Source: JAXMAR01 sp046350295 (GTDB taxonomy: Bacteria; Planctomycetota; Planctomycetia; Gemmatales; Gemmataceae). From it: a stretch of DNA of 22,502 nt. Position 1 is the stretch's first letter, and the number at the start of each line of letters is the position of its first letter. The notes beneath the pieces were generated by a model. That model was given only the letters and a program-made list of their open reading frames with translations, had not been told where the DNA came from and made no database searches. Shown here one piece after another: positions 9,069 to 17,340 of this stretch. The stretch lies in NCBI GenBank assembly GCA_046350295.1, contig JAXMAR010000071.1:1-22502 (forward strand), read 5' to 3'. Position numbers and translations under genes: made by a program.

Positions 9069-9129
9069 TGAGGTTTTGCGAAGGGCGTGGGGTTGATCGC
9101 GCGGGGCCCACGCCCTTCGCAAAGCCTCA
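9069..9129. repeat. 23-bp-stem palindrome downstream of the ABC-2/CPBP gene
   Basis: The arm at 9069-9091 (core gcgaagggcgtggg) and the arm at 9107-9129 (core cccacgcccttcgc) pair over 23 bp with one G:U; the loop is 15 nt. It lies between the 3' end of the minus-strand permease/protease gene (9191) and the upstream side of the HD-GYP gene, so it could stop transcription of the former. No U-tract follows, so a classical intrinsic terminator is not supported. It may be a dispersed repeat. Confidence 0.65.
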
Positions 9130-9180
9130 GGGCGTGCCACCCGGGCCACCCGTCGCAAAGCCTCAGGCGTGCCACCCAGC
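9118..9180. repeat. Pair of direct repeats overlapping the palindrome
   Basis: The sequence cgcaaagcctcag followed by ggcgtgccaccc occurs at 9118-9142 and again at 9155-9178, with one extra G in the first copy. The repeats start inside the right arm of the preceding palindrome. The rest of the gap 8905-9190 shows no gene. Confidence 0.65.
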
Positions 9181-9190
9181 GCCGTCTCCG

Positions 9191-11500
9191 TCAGGGCGCC
9201 TTTTCGCCCACCAACGGCGCGGTCCCCGTTTTCGCCGCGAACTCCCGCTGCTGGGCACGTCGGCATTCGGCCTCCTCACGCTCCTTTTCCACGTACGGCT
9301 TGCGGTAGAGCCACCAGAGCAGGCCGAGGGCGACGGCCACCGAGACGCCGATGAAGTAAGGCCAGAGGGTCGCTAGGTCGAAGGACAGCGAGGCACGCAA
9401 GCGCGGCAGAAGGTGGATCGCGACCAGGAGCAGGCTGTTGTGCAGAAAATGCAGGAACATCGCCGGGACGATGCTCTTGCTCCGCACCGTGACCAGGCCG
9501 AGGACGACGCCGAGCAGGAACGCCGGCAGGAACTGGAAGACGTTCAGATGGTAGAGGGCGAAGAGCAGGCTGCTGAGCAGGATGGCGGTGCGCGGCCGGA
9601 AGCGTTTGTGCAGCCCGGTCAGGATGAAGCCGCGAAAGGCGATCTCCTCGCACAAGGCCGGCAGGAGGGCGAAGGCGAACAGGAAGGGCCAGAAGTCGCG
9701 CAGCTCCTGTCCGCCGTGAGCCGCCCAGAGTTCCTCCATCAGCGGTTGGCGGTCGCGCAGGAGGTCGATGACGCTGGGAAAACGCTCGAAGACGAACTGG
9801 GCGCCGGCGGCCAGGGGAGGCAACAACAACAGAGCCAGGGCCGCCGCCCGGGCCAGGTCGCGCCCGGTCGGCCAGCGCCAGTAGAGGGAATCGCGTGGCC
9901 GCGTGTTGAGCATCAGCGCCATGAGCAGCGCCGGCGTGGCGACGAAGGCGAGCAGCGTGACCGAGTGCTGCACGGCCTGCGACAGTGGTGAGCCGAGCGT
10001 GCTCGCCAGCCAGCGCAGGGCCAGGAGCGTGGCGAAAAGGAAATAGGCCTGGCCGAGCGTGGCGGTCGGCTCCTTGTCGCGGAAGAGGCGTTGGAGCCAG
10101 AGCTTGAAGTCGAGGCGCTCGGCTTCGCGGAACAGCACCTCCTCGCGCTGGAACTGATCGATGGCCCAGCGCAGGGCGATCCAGCTATAGAGCACGATCG
10201 GGGCCAGCACCGGCACGAAGTAGAGCCAGGGGACCTCGGCCCCGCCCGTCATCAGCTTTTGCATCAGGAGCGCGACGCCAGTCACCGGGACGAGACTGTA
10301 GAACGGATTCAATTCCACGCCCGGCGCCAGCGTCAGGAAGATCAGGGGCATGGTGATGAGGAAGAGCGGCATCAGGTAATACTGCCCTTCCTTGGAGCTG
10401 CGGGCATAGGCGCCGATCGCCAGGCTCACGGCGCTGAACAAGGCCGCCAGCGGCGCCGACAGAACGATGCACCAGAAGAGGGCCGTGAGCGGGATCGGCC
10501 CGACGCCCAGGCCGGAGCCGAAGAACATGGTCGTCATCCCCATGCTGGCGAGGTTGAGCAAGGCCGAGGCGAGGCTGAAGACCCAGATGGCGCCGAACTT
10601 GCCGAGGACGATCTCCTCGCGCCCCGCCGGCGTGATTAGCAGCGTCTCCATCGTGCCGCGCTCCTTCTCGCCGGCGCAGAGATCGACCGCCGGATAAAGA
10701 GCGCCCGCCAGCGACCACAGAACGAGCATGAACGGAAACAGCTTGAGCAGGAGATCGATGAGGCGCGGCGCCGTTGCACGCTGCTCGTTGGTTCCCGGCT
10801 CCTGCACGGCGAAGGGGATATCGAAGAGCGGCGACATGCCGCGCCGGGCCAGGCGCACCGTTTTCAGGTCCTTGCGCCATGTCTCCAGCAGGGGCTCCAG
10901 GCGTTTCTTGGCCTGCTTCGAATAGTCGTCGTTGCGGCCAAAGATGTTCAGCAAGGGGGGCCGGATGATCGGCGCGTCTTCCTCGCCGCGCTGGAGGTCG
11001 TCATAGAAGTCGGCATCCGCAAGGGTGACGATCACGTCCACCTTGCGCTCGTCGAGCAGCGCTTGATCGAAGCGATCGATGAACTGTAGTCGCAGCCGTT
11101 TCTCATTGAGAAGGCGACCGGCCTCGGGCGGCAGAGTCGTGTCGGTCACGGTGAAAGCGCCGTCCTCGACGAGATAGGGGTAATCGAGCAGACGCCGCTC
11201 GGCGTAAGCCAGAGCGACCGGCGCGAAGACGTCGGGCCCGGAGGTCAGGGCGGCGAGATAGGGCGCCACGCTGCGCCCCGCGAGCGGCATGGACCGGGGG
11301 GGAAAGGCGTCTTTCTCCGTCGAGACAAAGGCGATGACGCTGGGCCGCTCGCTGAAGCCGAGGGCGAACTTGAGGACGACGTAGCCGAGGATCGGATAAA
11401 GCAGGAGGGGCAGCACCGCGATCATGAAGAGCGTGCGCCGGTCGCGCAGTTGATCGCGCAGCTCGCGGAGCCAGATGAGGCGAATGATGGACCAGCGCAT
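9191..11500 (-). CDS. ABC-2/NatB-type permease fused to a CPBP intramembrane protease
   Basis: A fusion of about 769 residues. Residues 1-450 form an ABC-2 (NatB-like) permease: MRWSIIRLIWLRELRDQLRD, a first membrane helix, a large extracytoplasmic loop of about 200 residues, then a block of helices opened by LCAGEKERGTMETLL (277-288), the hallmark of NatB-type exporters. After further helices, residues about 570-700 form a CPBP (CAAX protease/bacteriocin-processing, Abi) domain with EEIAFRG (618-624), FALYH (H651) and HFLHN (684-688), the three catalytic motifs. The frame is open to 11584, but the first 28 residues are encoded by intergenic repeat sequence, so I choose ATG 11498-11500; the Shine-Dalgarno is poor. 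No ATPase gene (NatA-like) is adjacent; ispD lies upstream, so the ATP-binding partner must be encoded elsewhere. Substrate unknown; the fusion suggests coupled cleavage and export, but that is inference. Confidence 0.85.
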   Translation of the reverse strand: MRWSIIRLIWLRELRDQLRDRRTLFMIAVLPLLLYPILGYVVLKFALGFSERPSVIAFVSTEKDAFPPRSMPLAGRSVAPYLAALTSGPDVFAPVALAYAERRLLDYPYLVEDGAFTVTDTTLPPEAGRLLNEKRLRLQFIDRFDQALLDERKVDVIVTLADADFYDDLQRGEEDAPIIRPPLLNIFGRNDDYSKQAKKRLEPLLETWRKDLKTVRLARRGMSPLFDIPFAVQEPGTNEQRATAPRLIDLLLKLFPFMLVLWSLAGALYPAVDLCAGEKERGTMETLLITPAGREEIVLGKFGAIWVFSLASALLNLASMGMTTMFFGSGLGVGPIPLTALFWCIVLSAPLAALFSAVSLAIGAYARSSKEGQYYLMPLFLITMPLIFLTLAPGVELNPFYSLVPVTGVALLMQKLMTGGAEVPWLYFVPVLAPIVLYSWIALRWAIDQFQREEVLFREAERLDFKLWLQRLFRDKEPTATLGQAYFLFATLLALRWLASTLGSPLSQAVQHSVTLLAFVATPALLMALMLNTRPRDSLYWRWPTGRDLARAAALALLLLPPLAAGAQFVFERFPSVIDLLRDRQPLMEELWAAHGGQELRDFWPFLFAFALLPALCEEIAFRGFILTGLHKRFRPRTAILLSSLLFALYHLNVFQFLPAFLLGVVLGLVTVRSKSIVPAMFLHFLHNSLLLVAIHLLPRLRASLSFDLATLWPYFIGVSVAVALGLLWWLYRKPYVEKEREEAECRRAQQREFAAKTGTAPLVGEKAP

Positions 11501-11510
11501 GTATGGATGA

Positions 11511-11620
11511 CAAGCTGAGGGGGGTGGCAACGTGACAAGGTGAGGGTGACATTGCCACACGGAGTTTAGCCGGCGCCTCTTCACCCCCTCACCTTGTCAC
11601 CCTGTCACCTTGTCACCCCC
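11511..11620. repeat. Octamer tandem repeats with an inverted partner array
   Basis: Bases 11581-11620 are exactly five 8-mers: TCACCCCC, TCACCTTG, TCACCCTG, TCACCTTG, TCACCCCC, a symmetric A-B-C-B-A order. Between 11511 and 11550 degenerate units run in the opposite orientation. The arms 11532-11546 and 11586-11600 are perfect 15-bp reverse complements with a 39-nt loop. The array lies between ispD and the permease/protease gene, both on the minus strand, and could form a hairpin in a shared transcript. Confidence 0.8.
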
Positions 11621-11640
11621 TCGCGTTTCGCAAGTATAGC

Positions 11641-12399
11641 TCACCTTAAACCCCGGCCGCCCCACATTTCTTCCTCCGCGAACGGATGGGCCGCGGTCGC
11701 CGGCTTGGGCTTGGGCAACGACTTGAGGATCGCCTCGGCCAGGGGAATGTCGCCGCGCGTCGTCACCTTGATGTTGGTGGCGGCGCCTTCGACGACGTAG
11801 ACCGCATGTCCTGCCGCTTCAACAAGTTGCGCGTCGTCCGTGATGTCGGACCCCAGCTCGCCGCGGCGGGCGTAGGCGTCGACGAGCCACTCGCGTTTGA
11901 AGACTTGCGGCGTCTGCGCCAGCCACAGCCCCTTGCGCGACACGGTCGCCTCGACCCGCTTGTCGCCGCCCACGCGCTTGAGCGTGTCGCTGACAGGTAC
12001 CGCGAGCAGCGCCGCGCCCTTCTCCTTCGTCTTGGCGAACACGGAAGAGACGAGCGCTTCCGTGGCGCAGGGCCGAACCGCGTCGTGAATGGCGACGAAA
12101 TCAACGTCTTCCTGCACCTTCTCCAGCGCATTGGCCACCGACTCGAAGCGTTCCCGCCCACCGAAGACGATCTGCACGTTCATGAACGCCAGGTTCGCCC
12201 CGAAACGCCGGCGAAACAGCTCCTCATCCTCGCGCGCGATGACGATGAGGCATTGCACCACGTCGGGCCGTGTCACGAACAGTTCCACGGCACGCAGCCA
12301 GATCGCCCGGCCATCGAGATTGGCGAACGGCTTTTTCTCCTTATCCTTGAAGCGCGACGATTTGCCGGCGGCAGGCAGGATGACGGCGAACTTGCTCAT
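11641..12399 (-). CDS. ispD: 2-C-methyl-D-erythritol 4-phosphate cytidylyltransferase
   Basis: IspD joins CTP and MEP to give CDP-methylerythritol, the third step of the MEP isoprenoid pathway, in the cytoplasm. The protein is 252 residues. The N-terminus MSKFAVILPAAGKSSRFKDK has the nucleotide-binding glycine-rich loop and basic residues; FGGRERFESVANAL, FVAIHDAVRP (metal and ribose binding), LWLAQTPQVFKREWL, SDITDDAQLVEAAGH and NIKVTTRGDIPLAEA follow in family order. About 22 residues, rich in Pro, Lys and Gly, extend past the usual end. An in-frame ATG lies five codons upstream, but its codons form the Shine-Dalgarno itself, so the start is 12397-12399. ispF is not next to it. Confidence 0.92.
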   Translation of the reverse strand: MSKFAVILPAAGKSSRFKDKEKKPFANLDGRAIWLRAVELFVTRPDVVQCLIVIAREDEELFRRRFGANLAFMNVQIVFGGRERFESVANALEKVQEDVDFVAIHDAVRPCATEALVSSVFAKTKEKGAALLAVPVSDTLKRVGGDKRVEATVSRKGLWLAQTPQVFKREWLVDAYARRGELGSDITDDAQLVEAAGHAVYVVEGAATNIKVTTRGDIPLAEAILKSLPKPKPATAAHPFAEEEMWGGRGLR

Positions 12400-12404
12400 G
12401 GCGG

Positions 12405-12411
12405 CCTCCTT
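12405..12411 (-). promoter_or_regulatory. Strong Shine-Dalgarno deciding the ispD start
   Basis: AAGGAGG on the minus strand is 5 nt upstream of the ATG at 12397-12399. It rules out the upstream in-frame ATG at 12414, which would place this site inside the coding sequence. Confidence 0.75.
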
Positions 12412-12490
12412 CAACGACGACCCGCCGTCTATCCTATCGCGCGGCCCGGCCGGAGGTCAGGCGACCCAGGCCGCGAGCAGCGCCAAGCCA

Positions 12491-12784
12491 TCAACTGCCG
12501 CGCAACGCCTTCGCCGCCTTTTGCAACTGCTGCGCCTGATCCTCCACCGCTCCCAGTTCGCCGTCCAAGCCGCGCAGCCGCTCCTCGAGCGTGCCGACCC
12601 GCTGGGCCAGCCCCGCGTAAAGGCTCGCCATCTTCTCGCCGAGGGGGACCATTTCCCCGCCTCGATAGGTGCGCTCCGCCCAGGCTTGAGCGCTCACGTC
12701 CGTCTGCTCGAGCAAGATCCCCAGGTTGGTTTCCACCTGGTCGAGAAATAGACGCCAGTCCGCGGGCAAACTCTTCCGCTCCAT
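12491..12784 (-). CDS. Small coiled-coil protein of unknown function
   Basis: 97 residues beginning MERKSLPADWRLFLDQVETN. I do not recognise a family. Residues about 50-97 are a heptad-like, charged and Leu-rich stretch (LAQRVGTLEERLRGLDGELG), consistent with a coiled coil. There is no signal peptide, membrane helix, cysteine cluster or catalytic motif. AAGGAG 7 nt upstream of the ATG supports translation. It is divergent from ftsH and shares the 218-bp gap with it; ispD is 91 bp downstream on the same strand, so the two may be cotranscribed. Confidence 0.65.
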   Translation of the reverse strand: MERKSLPADWRLFLDQVETNLGILLEQTDVSAQAWAERTYRGGEMVPLGEKMASLYAGLAQRVGTLEERLRGLDGELGAVEDQAQQLQKAAKALRGS

Positions 12785-12866
12785 GATCCGACTCCTTCGC
12801 GCAAACCTCCGTATACCACCCGCCCGGTAACCGGTCGAGTCCCCTTTCGTCGTCCGCCCCTTCTAC

Positions 12867-12893
12867 GCATTTGCCCCGTCGGCGGGGAAATGC
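12867..12893. promoter_or_regulatory. Hairpin or operator-like palindrome in the divergent gap before ftsH
   Basis: gcatttgccccg and cggggaaatgc form an 11-bp inverted repeat with one bulged G and a 4-nt loop. It lies between the divergent starts of the small coiled-coil gene and ftsH, about 110 bp upstream of the ftsH ATG. It may be an operator or the base of an RNA hairpin. The remaining gap (12785-13002) shows no other clear signal. Confidence 0.4.
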
Positions 12894-13002
12894 GGCCTGT
12901 CCGGACCCGCGCGATCTGCTATCTTGAAGAAATGGTCTTCGAAGGAGTCACGGCGGCCTTTTGGCACGCCGCCGCGGCGCCCCAGGATTTGAGGACGGTT
13001 GA

Positions 13003-15012
13003 ATGCCTGCCCCCCGCGAGCAGAACCCCAATCAGCGCAACCGCCGACGCCAGGAAGCGATGCCCGGCGGCTGGTTATGGATCATCATCCTGCTCCTCCT
13101 CGCCGCCGTCATGTATTTCACCCTCGGCTTCTCCGGGGACAACGTCGTCAACTACACCGATTTCCTCGCCGCCGCCAAGAGCCAGCAATTCAAGCTCGTC
13201 ATCTTCAAAGGCTCCAACCGCCTCATCGGCGAATTGAAGGAAGGCGAAGAGGCCAAGCTGCCCGATCCGGTCAAGAAAAAGGTCCGCGGCAACAAGATCG
13301 AAACCTACGTCCCCGAGGCCGCCATCAAGAGCGGCTCCATCGATCACTTGCTGCGCGAGGAATACAAGGTCCCGGAGATCCGCGTCGAGGAAGAGTCGGG
13401 TTCCTGGCTCGGCAGCGCCATCTTGTTCCTCCTGCCGACGCTCTTGCTCGTGGGCTTTTTCGTCTTCTTCCTCCTGCCGCGCTTCCGGGACCCCCTTGGC
13501 GGCGGCTTCCTGAGCAACTACGTCAAAAGCCCCGCCAAACGCTACGACAAGACCAAGACCCGCACCACGTTTGACGACGTCGCCGACATGACGTCCGCCA
13601 AGTACGAGCTGCAGGAGATCGTCGAGTTCCTCAAAAACCCCGAGAAATTTCAGAAGCTCGGCGCCCAGATCCCCAAGGGCGTGCTCCTCATCGGCCCCCC
13701 GGGCACCGGCAAGACGCTCCTCGCCCGCGCCGTCGCCGGCGAGGCCGGCGTCCCCTTCTATTCCATCAGCGGCTCGGAGTTCATCCAGATGTTCGTCGGC
13801 GTCGGCGCCAGCCGCGTCCGCGACATGTTCAAAACCGCCAAGGAAAACGCCCCCTGCCTCCTCTTCATCGACGAGATCGACGCGGTCGGCCGCATGCGCG
13901 GCGCCGGCCTGGGAGGCGGCTCCGATGAACGCGAGCAGACCCTCAACCAGATTCTCAGCGAGATGGACGGCTTCACGCCCAACGAGTCCGTCATCGTCGT
14001 CGCCGCCACCAACCGCCCCGACGTCCTCGACTCCGCACTGCTCCGCCCCGGCCGCTTCGATCGGCACGTCACCGTCGACCGCCCCAACGCCAAGGGCCGG
14101 CTCGACATCCTCAAGGTCCATACGCGCAACAAGCCGCTGGCCGAGGAGGTGAACCTCGAGGACATCGCCAAAAAGATGATCGGTATGACCGGCGCCGACC
14201 TGCGCAACCTCGCCAACGAGGCCGCCCTCGTCGCCGCCCGCGACAACAAGACGCGGATCGAGCGCACCGACTTCGAGCGCGCCGCCGACCGCATCATCCT
14301 CGGCGCCAAGAAAGACTCCGTCCCCACCGAAGAGGCCAAGCGCATCACCGCCTACCACGAAGCCGGCCACGCCCTCACCGGCTACTACGTCCCGCGCGCC
14401 GACCCGCCGCACAAGATCAGCATCGTCCCGCGCGGCATGACCGGCGGCGTCACCTGGCTCCCCCACGACGAGGACCGCATCCTCGAAACCGAGGACTACC
14501 TCAAGGCGCGCCTCATCACCGCCATGGGCGGCCGCGCCGCCGAACGCCTCGTCTTCGGCCACGTCTCGAGCGGCGCCCAGGGGGACCTGAAAACCGCCAC
14601 ACGCCAGGCCCGCTACATGGTCACCCACTACGGCATGAGCGAGCGCCTGGGCCCCATGTCCTTCCGCATCGGCGAGGAGCACCTCTTTCTCGGCAAGGAG
14701 ATCCAGGAGCCGCGCGACTTCAGCGAGACCACGGCCGCCATCATCGACGAGGAAGTGCAAAAGCTGCTGCGCGAGGCCGACCAGTCCGCCTACCGCCTCC
14801 TCCAGGAGCGCCGTCCCGAGCTGGAAAAGCTGGTCAAGGCGCTGATGGAAAAGGAAGAGCTCTACAAGGAAGAGATCGAAGAGATCCTCGGCGGCCCCCG
14901 CGCCAAGCCCGCCGGGGAAGACCGCGCCGCCGCCATCCACGAGCCCATCAGCAACGGCCCACCCCCTGCGGACACCAGCATCCCCCGGCCGCAGGGCGAT
15001 GAGCCGCGCTAG
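13003..15012 (+). CDS. ftsH: ATP-dependent zinc metalloprotease FtsH
   Basis: Membrane-anchored hexameric AAA+ protease that degrades membrane and regulatory proteins. 669 residues. Membrane helix 1 is at about 24-42 and helix 2 at about 137-158, framing the periplasmic domain. The AAA domain has Walker A GPPGTGKT (231-238), Walker B LLFIDE (286-291), pore motif FVGVGASRVR (264-273), sensor ATNRPD (335-340) and the second region of homology with LLRPGRFDRH (346-355). The protease domain has zinc site HEAGH (452-456), with the third ligand probably D528 in GAQGDLK. The C-terminal 40 residues are Pro- and Ala-rich and poorly conserved. The start ATG has GAGGA 7 nt upstream. No frameshift was found over 2 kb, in contrast to the left part of the window. 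Transcribed alone; the Ser/Thr kinase gene starts about 375 bp later. Confidence 0.96.
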   Translation: MPAPREQNPNQRNRRRQEAMPGGWLWIIILLLLAAVMYFTLGFSGDNVVNYTDFLAAAKSQQFKLVIFKGSNRLIGELKEGEEAKLPDPVKKKVRGNKIETYVPEAAIKSGSIDHLLREEYKVPEIRVEEESGSWLGSAILFLLPTLLLVGFFVFFLLPRFRDPLGGGFLSNYVKSPAKRYDKTKTRTTFDDVADMTSAKYELQEIVEFLKNPEKFQKLGAQIPKGVLLIGPPGTGKTLLARAVAGEAGVPFYSISGSEFIQMFVGVGASRVRDMFKTAKENAPCLLFIDEIDAVGRMRGAGLGGGSDEREQTLNQILSEMDGFTPNESVIVVAATNRPDVLDSALLRPGRFDRHVTVDRPNAKGRLDILKVHTRNKPLAEEVNLEDIAKKMIGMTGADLRNLANEAALVAARDNKTRIERTDFERAADRIILGAKKDSVPTEEAKRITAYHEAGHALTGYYVPRADPPHKISIVPRGMTGGVTWLPHDEDRILETEDYLKARLITAMGGRAAERLVFGHVSSGAQGDLKTATRQARYMVTHYGMSERLGPMSFRIGEEHLFLGKEIQEPRDFSETTAAIIDEEVQKLLREADQSAYRLLQERRPELEKLVKALMEKEELYKEEIEEILGGPRAKPAGEDRAAAIHEPISNGPPPADTSIPRPQGDEPR

Positions 15013-15140
15013 AGTTGCCGCCCATAGACCCCATGTCAGACGACTGAAACGGAGAATGTCCGCCGCGTCCCCTTTTTTGTCTGAAGGTCGGGGGGGAAGG
15101 GCAATTCGTCCTCGATCAGGCGACGATGCGCGTTACGACG

Positions 15141-15203
15141 GCACATGGGTCGTTTCCTGCCGACTTCAAAGCGAAGGTCGTCCTTGACCTCTTGAGTCCG
15201 AAA
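15141..15203 (+). pseudogene. Possible remnant of an IS3-type OrfA transposase N-terminus
   Basis: This frame reads AHGSFPADFKAKVVLDLLSP, similar in pattern to the start of IS3-family OrfA proteins (Y.AEFKAKVALE.L). Only about 20 residues match; what follows does not continue convincingly in any frame. No terminal repeats or OrfB were seen. It lies in the 376-bp gap between ftsH and the kinase gene, which otherwise has no gene. Confidence 0.25.
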
Positions 15204-15251
15204 CCTCAGCGCCCTGGAGGGTCATCGTCCGCGTTCGGTGTCCAAGAACGA

Positions 15252-15279
15252 TTGCAACCGCCTGTTGCGCGGGTACAAT
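15252..15279 (+). promoter_or_regulatory. Sigma-70-like promoter candidate for the chemosensory cluster
   Basis: TTGCAA (15252-15257) and TACAAT (15274-15279) are separated by 16 bp, matching the consensus at 4/6 and 5/6. Located 110 bp upstream of the kinase ATG on the same strand. Since the genes that follow are closely spaced, it may drive the whole cluster. Motif evidence only. Confidence 0.4.
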
Positions 15280-15388
15280 AGGAATCGGGTTTTTCCAATC
15301 CACCAGCCCGTTATCGGCACAGCAAGCCGCCTTGACGACGGCCATTCTCCTCCAGGGAGGGGGTGAGTTGGCCGTGTTAGGGGTCCGT

Positions 15389-17338
15389 ATGCCGGAATCG
15401 TCCACCCGAACCTTCATGTCCGCGGACGAGTTCGCGCAGGTCCTTCTCCAGAGTGGTCTCGTCTCCAGCGAGGAAATCAACGAGGCGCGGGGCGTCCTCT
15501 CCCCTTCCGAGGCTGACGCGAACGCCCTGGCGCGGCGCCTTGTCGAGTCCGGTCGTCTGACGGAGTACCAGGTCCAGCTCCTCCGCGAGCTCCGCTTCGC
15601 CGACCTGGTGATCGGCAATTACGAAGTGCTCGACCGCATCGGCGCCGGCGGCATGGGGGCCGTCTTCAAGGCCCGGCATCGGCGCATGAAGCGCGTGGTC
15701 GCCCTCAAGCTTCTGGCGAGCAATCGCGTTCGCGATCCCTCCTTCGTCCAGCGCTTCCAGCGCGAGATCGAGACCATCGCGCAGCTCAGCCATCCCAATA
15801 TCGTCATGGCGTTCGACGCCGACGTGGCGGACGCGGGGCACTTCCTGGTGATGGAGTACGTCGCCGGCCGCGACCTCGACTCGCTGGTGACGAAGGGGGG
15901 CGCCTTGAGCGTGGCCGCCGCCGTCGACTGCGTGGCGCAAGCGGCGCGCGGGCTGGAATACGCCCACGGCCGCGGCTTCATCCATCGCGACATCAAGCCG
16001 GCCAATCTGCTCCGCGATGCGGCGGGCGTTGTCAAGGTCACCGATCTGGGACTGGCGCGCCTGCGAAACACGGGGGAAGCGGGCGGCATTACCCAGGCGG
16101 GCGGCATCCTCGGCACCGTCGACTTCATGCCGCCCGAGCAGGCGATCGACGCCACGCAGATCGACTATCGCGCCGACATCTACAGCCTCGGCGCGACGCT
16201 CTACTTTCTCCTGACCGGGATGCCCCCGTACCCGGAGCGGTCTCTGGCGGCGGCGCTATTGAAGCACCGTGATGCGCCGATCCCCTCGCTCACGAAGGTA
16301 CGCGCCGAAGTCCCGGCCGCGCTCGACGCCCTCTTTCGCCGCATGATGGCCAAGGCGCCCGCCGATCGCTGCCAGTCGATGACGGAGGTCGTCCGCACGC
16401 TGGAGTCCGTGCTGGCGACTACCAGCGACCCGGCCGCGCTGCACGCTACCGGTCCTTTGCCAGCCGCGGATGGAGCGGGCGCGGAGACGGTCGTGCCGGG
16501 GCCGAAGACGCCGGCCGGCGCTGCTCCGATCCAGGAGGAGACGGTCCAGACAGTCGTGGCGGGCAAGCCGCGGGTCGCAAACGGCGGCGCCGGGAAGGTG
16601 CTTCTGGTCGAACCGTCGCGTGTCCAGTCCGGGATCATCCGGCGTTATCTGGAAGGGCAGGGGAGTCCGCAAGTCGTGGCGGTCGCTTCGGGCAAGGACG
16701 CGCTCGCCGCGATCGCCGCCGAGCAACCGGCCGCCGTCGTCTGTGCCATGCATCTCTCCGACATGACGGGGGTGCAACTGGCCCGGCAGATCCGCGCGGA
16801 AGGCCGGGCCGCGCCGGGTTTCGTCCTGATCTCCAGCGAGGCCGATGACGCCGAGGCGGACTCGCTCAGCAAGTACGGCAACGGCATGGTCCTGCGCAAG
16901 CCGTTCACGCCCGAGCAACTGGGCGAGGCCTTGAAGCTCGTCGCTGCGCGGCCTGCCGCCAAGCTCGCGGCGGGACGGGACAGGCTGCGCGTGCTGATCG
17001 TCGACGACAGCGCGGCGGCGCGGTTGCACGTTCGCGCCGTCCTCCAGGGGCTTGGGCTCGAGCAATTCCTGGAAGCCGTGGACGGCGCCCAGGCGGTCGC
17101 CCTCGTGGCCCGCGAGAGATTCGACCTGATCGTCACCGACTACAACATGCCCTTCATGGACGGCCGCGGCCTGGTCGGCTACCTGAGGCAGAATCCCGCC
17201 ACCGCGGGGACGCCCGTCATCATGGTCACCACCGAGACCGATGCGGAGAAGCTGGATGGCGTGCGGCGTCTGGGAGTCACGGTCTGCGATAAGAGCTTCC
17301 CGGCCAACGTGGTCGAACGCGTCCTGGACAAGCTCTAA
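15389..17338 (+). CDS. Ser/Thr protein kinase fused to two receiver domains, the first degenerate
   Basis: 649 residues. A short N-terminal helical region (about 10-70) is followed by a Hanks-type kinase (about 78-340) with P-loop GAGGMG (85-90), K107 in VALK, catalytic HRDIKPAN (D201), metal-binding D219 in TDLG (DFG variant), and PPE replacing APE. A Pro- and Ala-rich linker (345-400) leads to receiver 1 (402-518), which begins VLLVEPS instead of the acidic DD pair and has A453 where the phosphoacceptor Asp should be, so it cannot be phosphorylated normally. Receiver 2 (532-649) is canonical: D539/D540, D584 in IVTDYNMPFMDG, T614 or T615, K635. No membrane helix is seen, so it is cytoplasmic. 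ATG 15389 gives a sensible N-terminus; TTG 15368 has a better placed GGAGG (15355-15359) and is the alternative. cheA starts 73 bp downstream, so receiver 2 is the likely CheA target and the kinase the output. Confidence 0.9.
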   Translation: MPESSTRTFMSADEFAQVLLQSGLVSSEEINEARGVLSPSEADANALARRLVESGRLTEYQVQLLRELRFADLVIGNYEVLDRIGAGGMGAVFKARHRRMKRVVALKLLASNRVRDPSFVQRFQREIETIAQLSHPNIVMAFDADVADAGHFLVMEYVAGRDLDSLVTKGGALSVAAAVDCVAQAARGLEYAHGRGFIHRDIKPANLLRDAAGVVKVTDLGLARLRNTGEAGGITQAGGILGTVDFMPPEQAIDATQIDYRADIYSLGATLYFLLTGMPPYPERSLAAALLKHRDAPIPSLTKVRAEVPAALDALFRRMMAKAPADRCQSMTEVVRTLESVLATTSDPAALHATGPLPAADGAGAETVVPGPKTPAGAAPIQEETVQTVVAGKPRVANGGAGKVLLVEPSRVQSGIIRRYLEGQGSPQVVAVASGKDALAAIAAEQPAAVVCAMHLSDMTGVQLARQIRAEGRAAPGFVLISSEADDAEADSLSKYGNGMVLRKPFTPEQLGEALKLVAARPAAKLAAGRDRLRVLIVDDSAAARLHVRAVLQGLGLEQFLEAVDGAQAVALVARERFDLIVTDYNMPFMDGRGLVGYLRQNPATAGTPVIMVTTETDAEKLDGVRRLGVTVCDKSFPANVVERVLDKL

Positions 17339-17340
17339 CT

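Noticed and set aside
11686..12786. Plus-strand ORF of 366 residues opposite ispD
   Set aside because: Spans two convincing minus-strand genes and looks like random Arg/Pro/His sequence.
13075..14940. Minus-strand ORF of 621 residues opposite ftsH
   Set aside because: Gly/Ala/Asp/Val-rich antisense of a fully conserved FtsH; no motif of its own.
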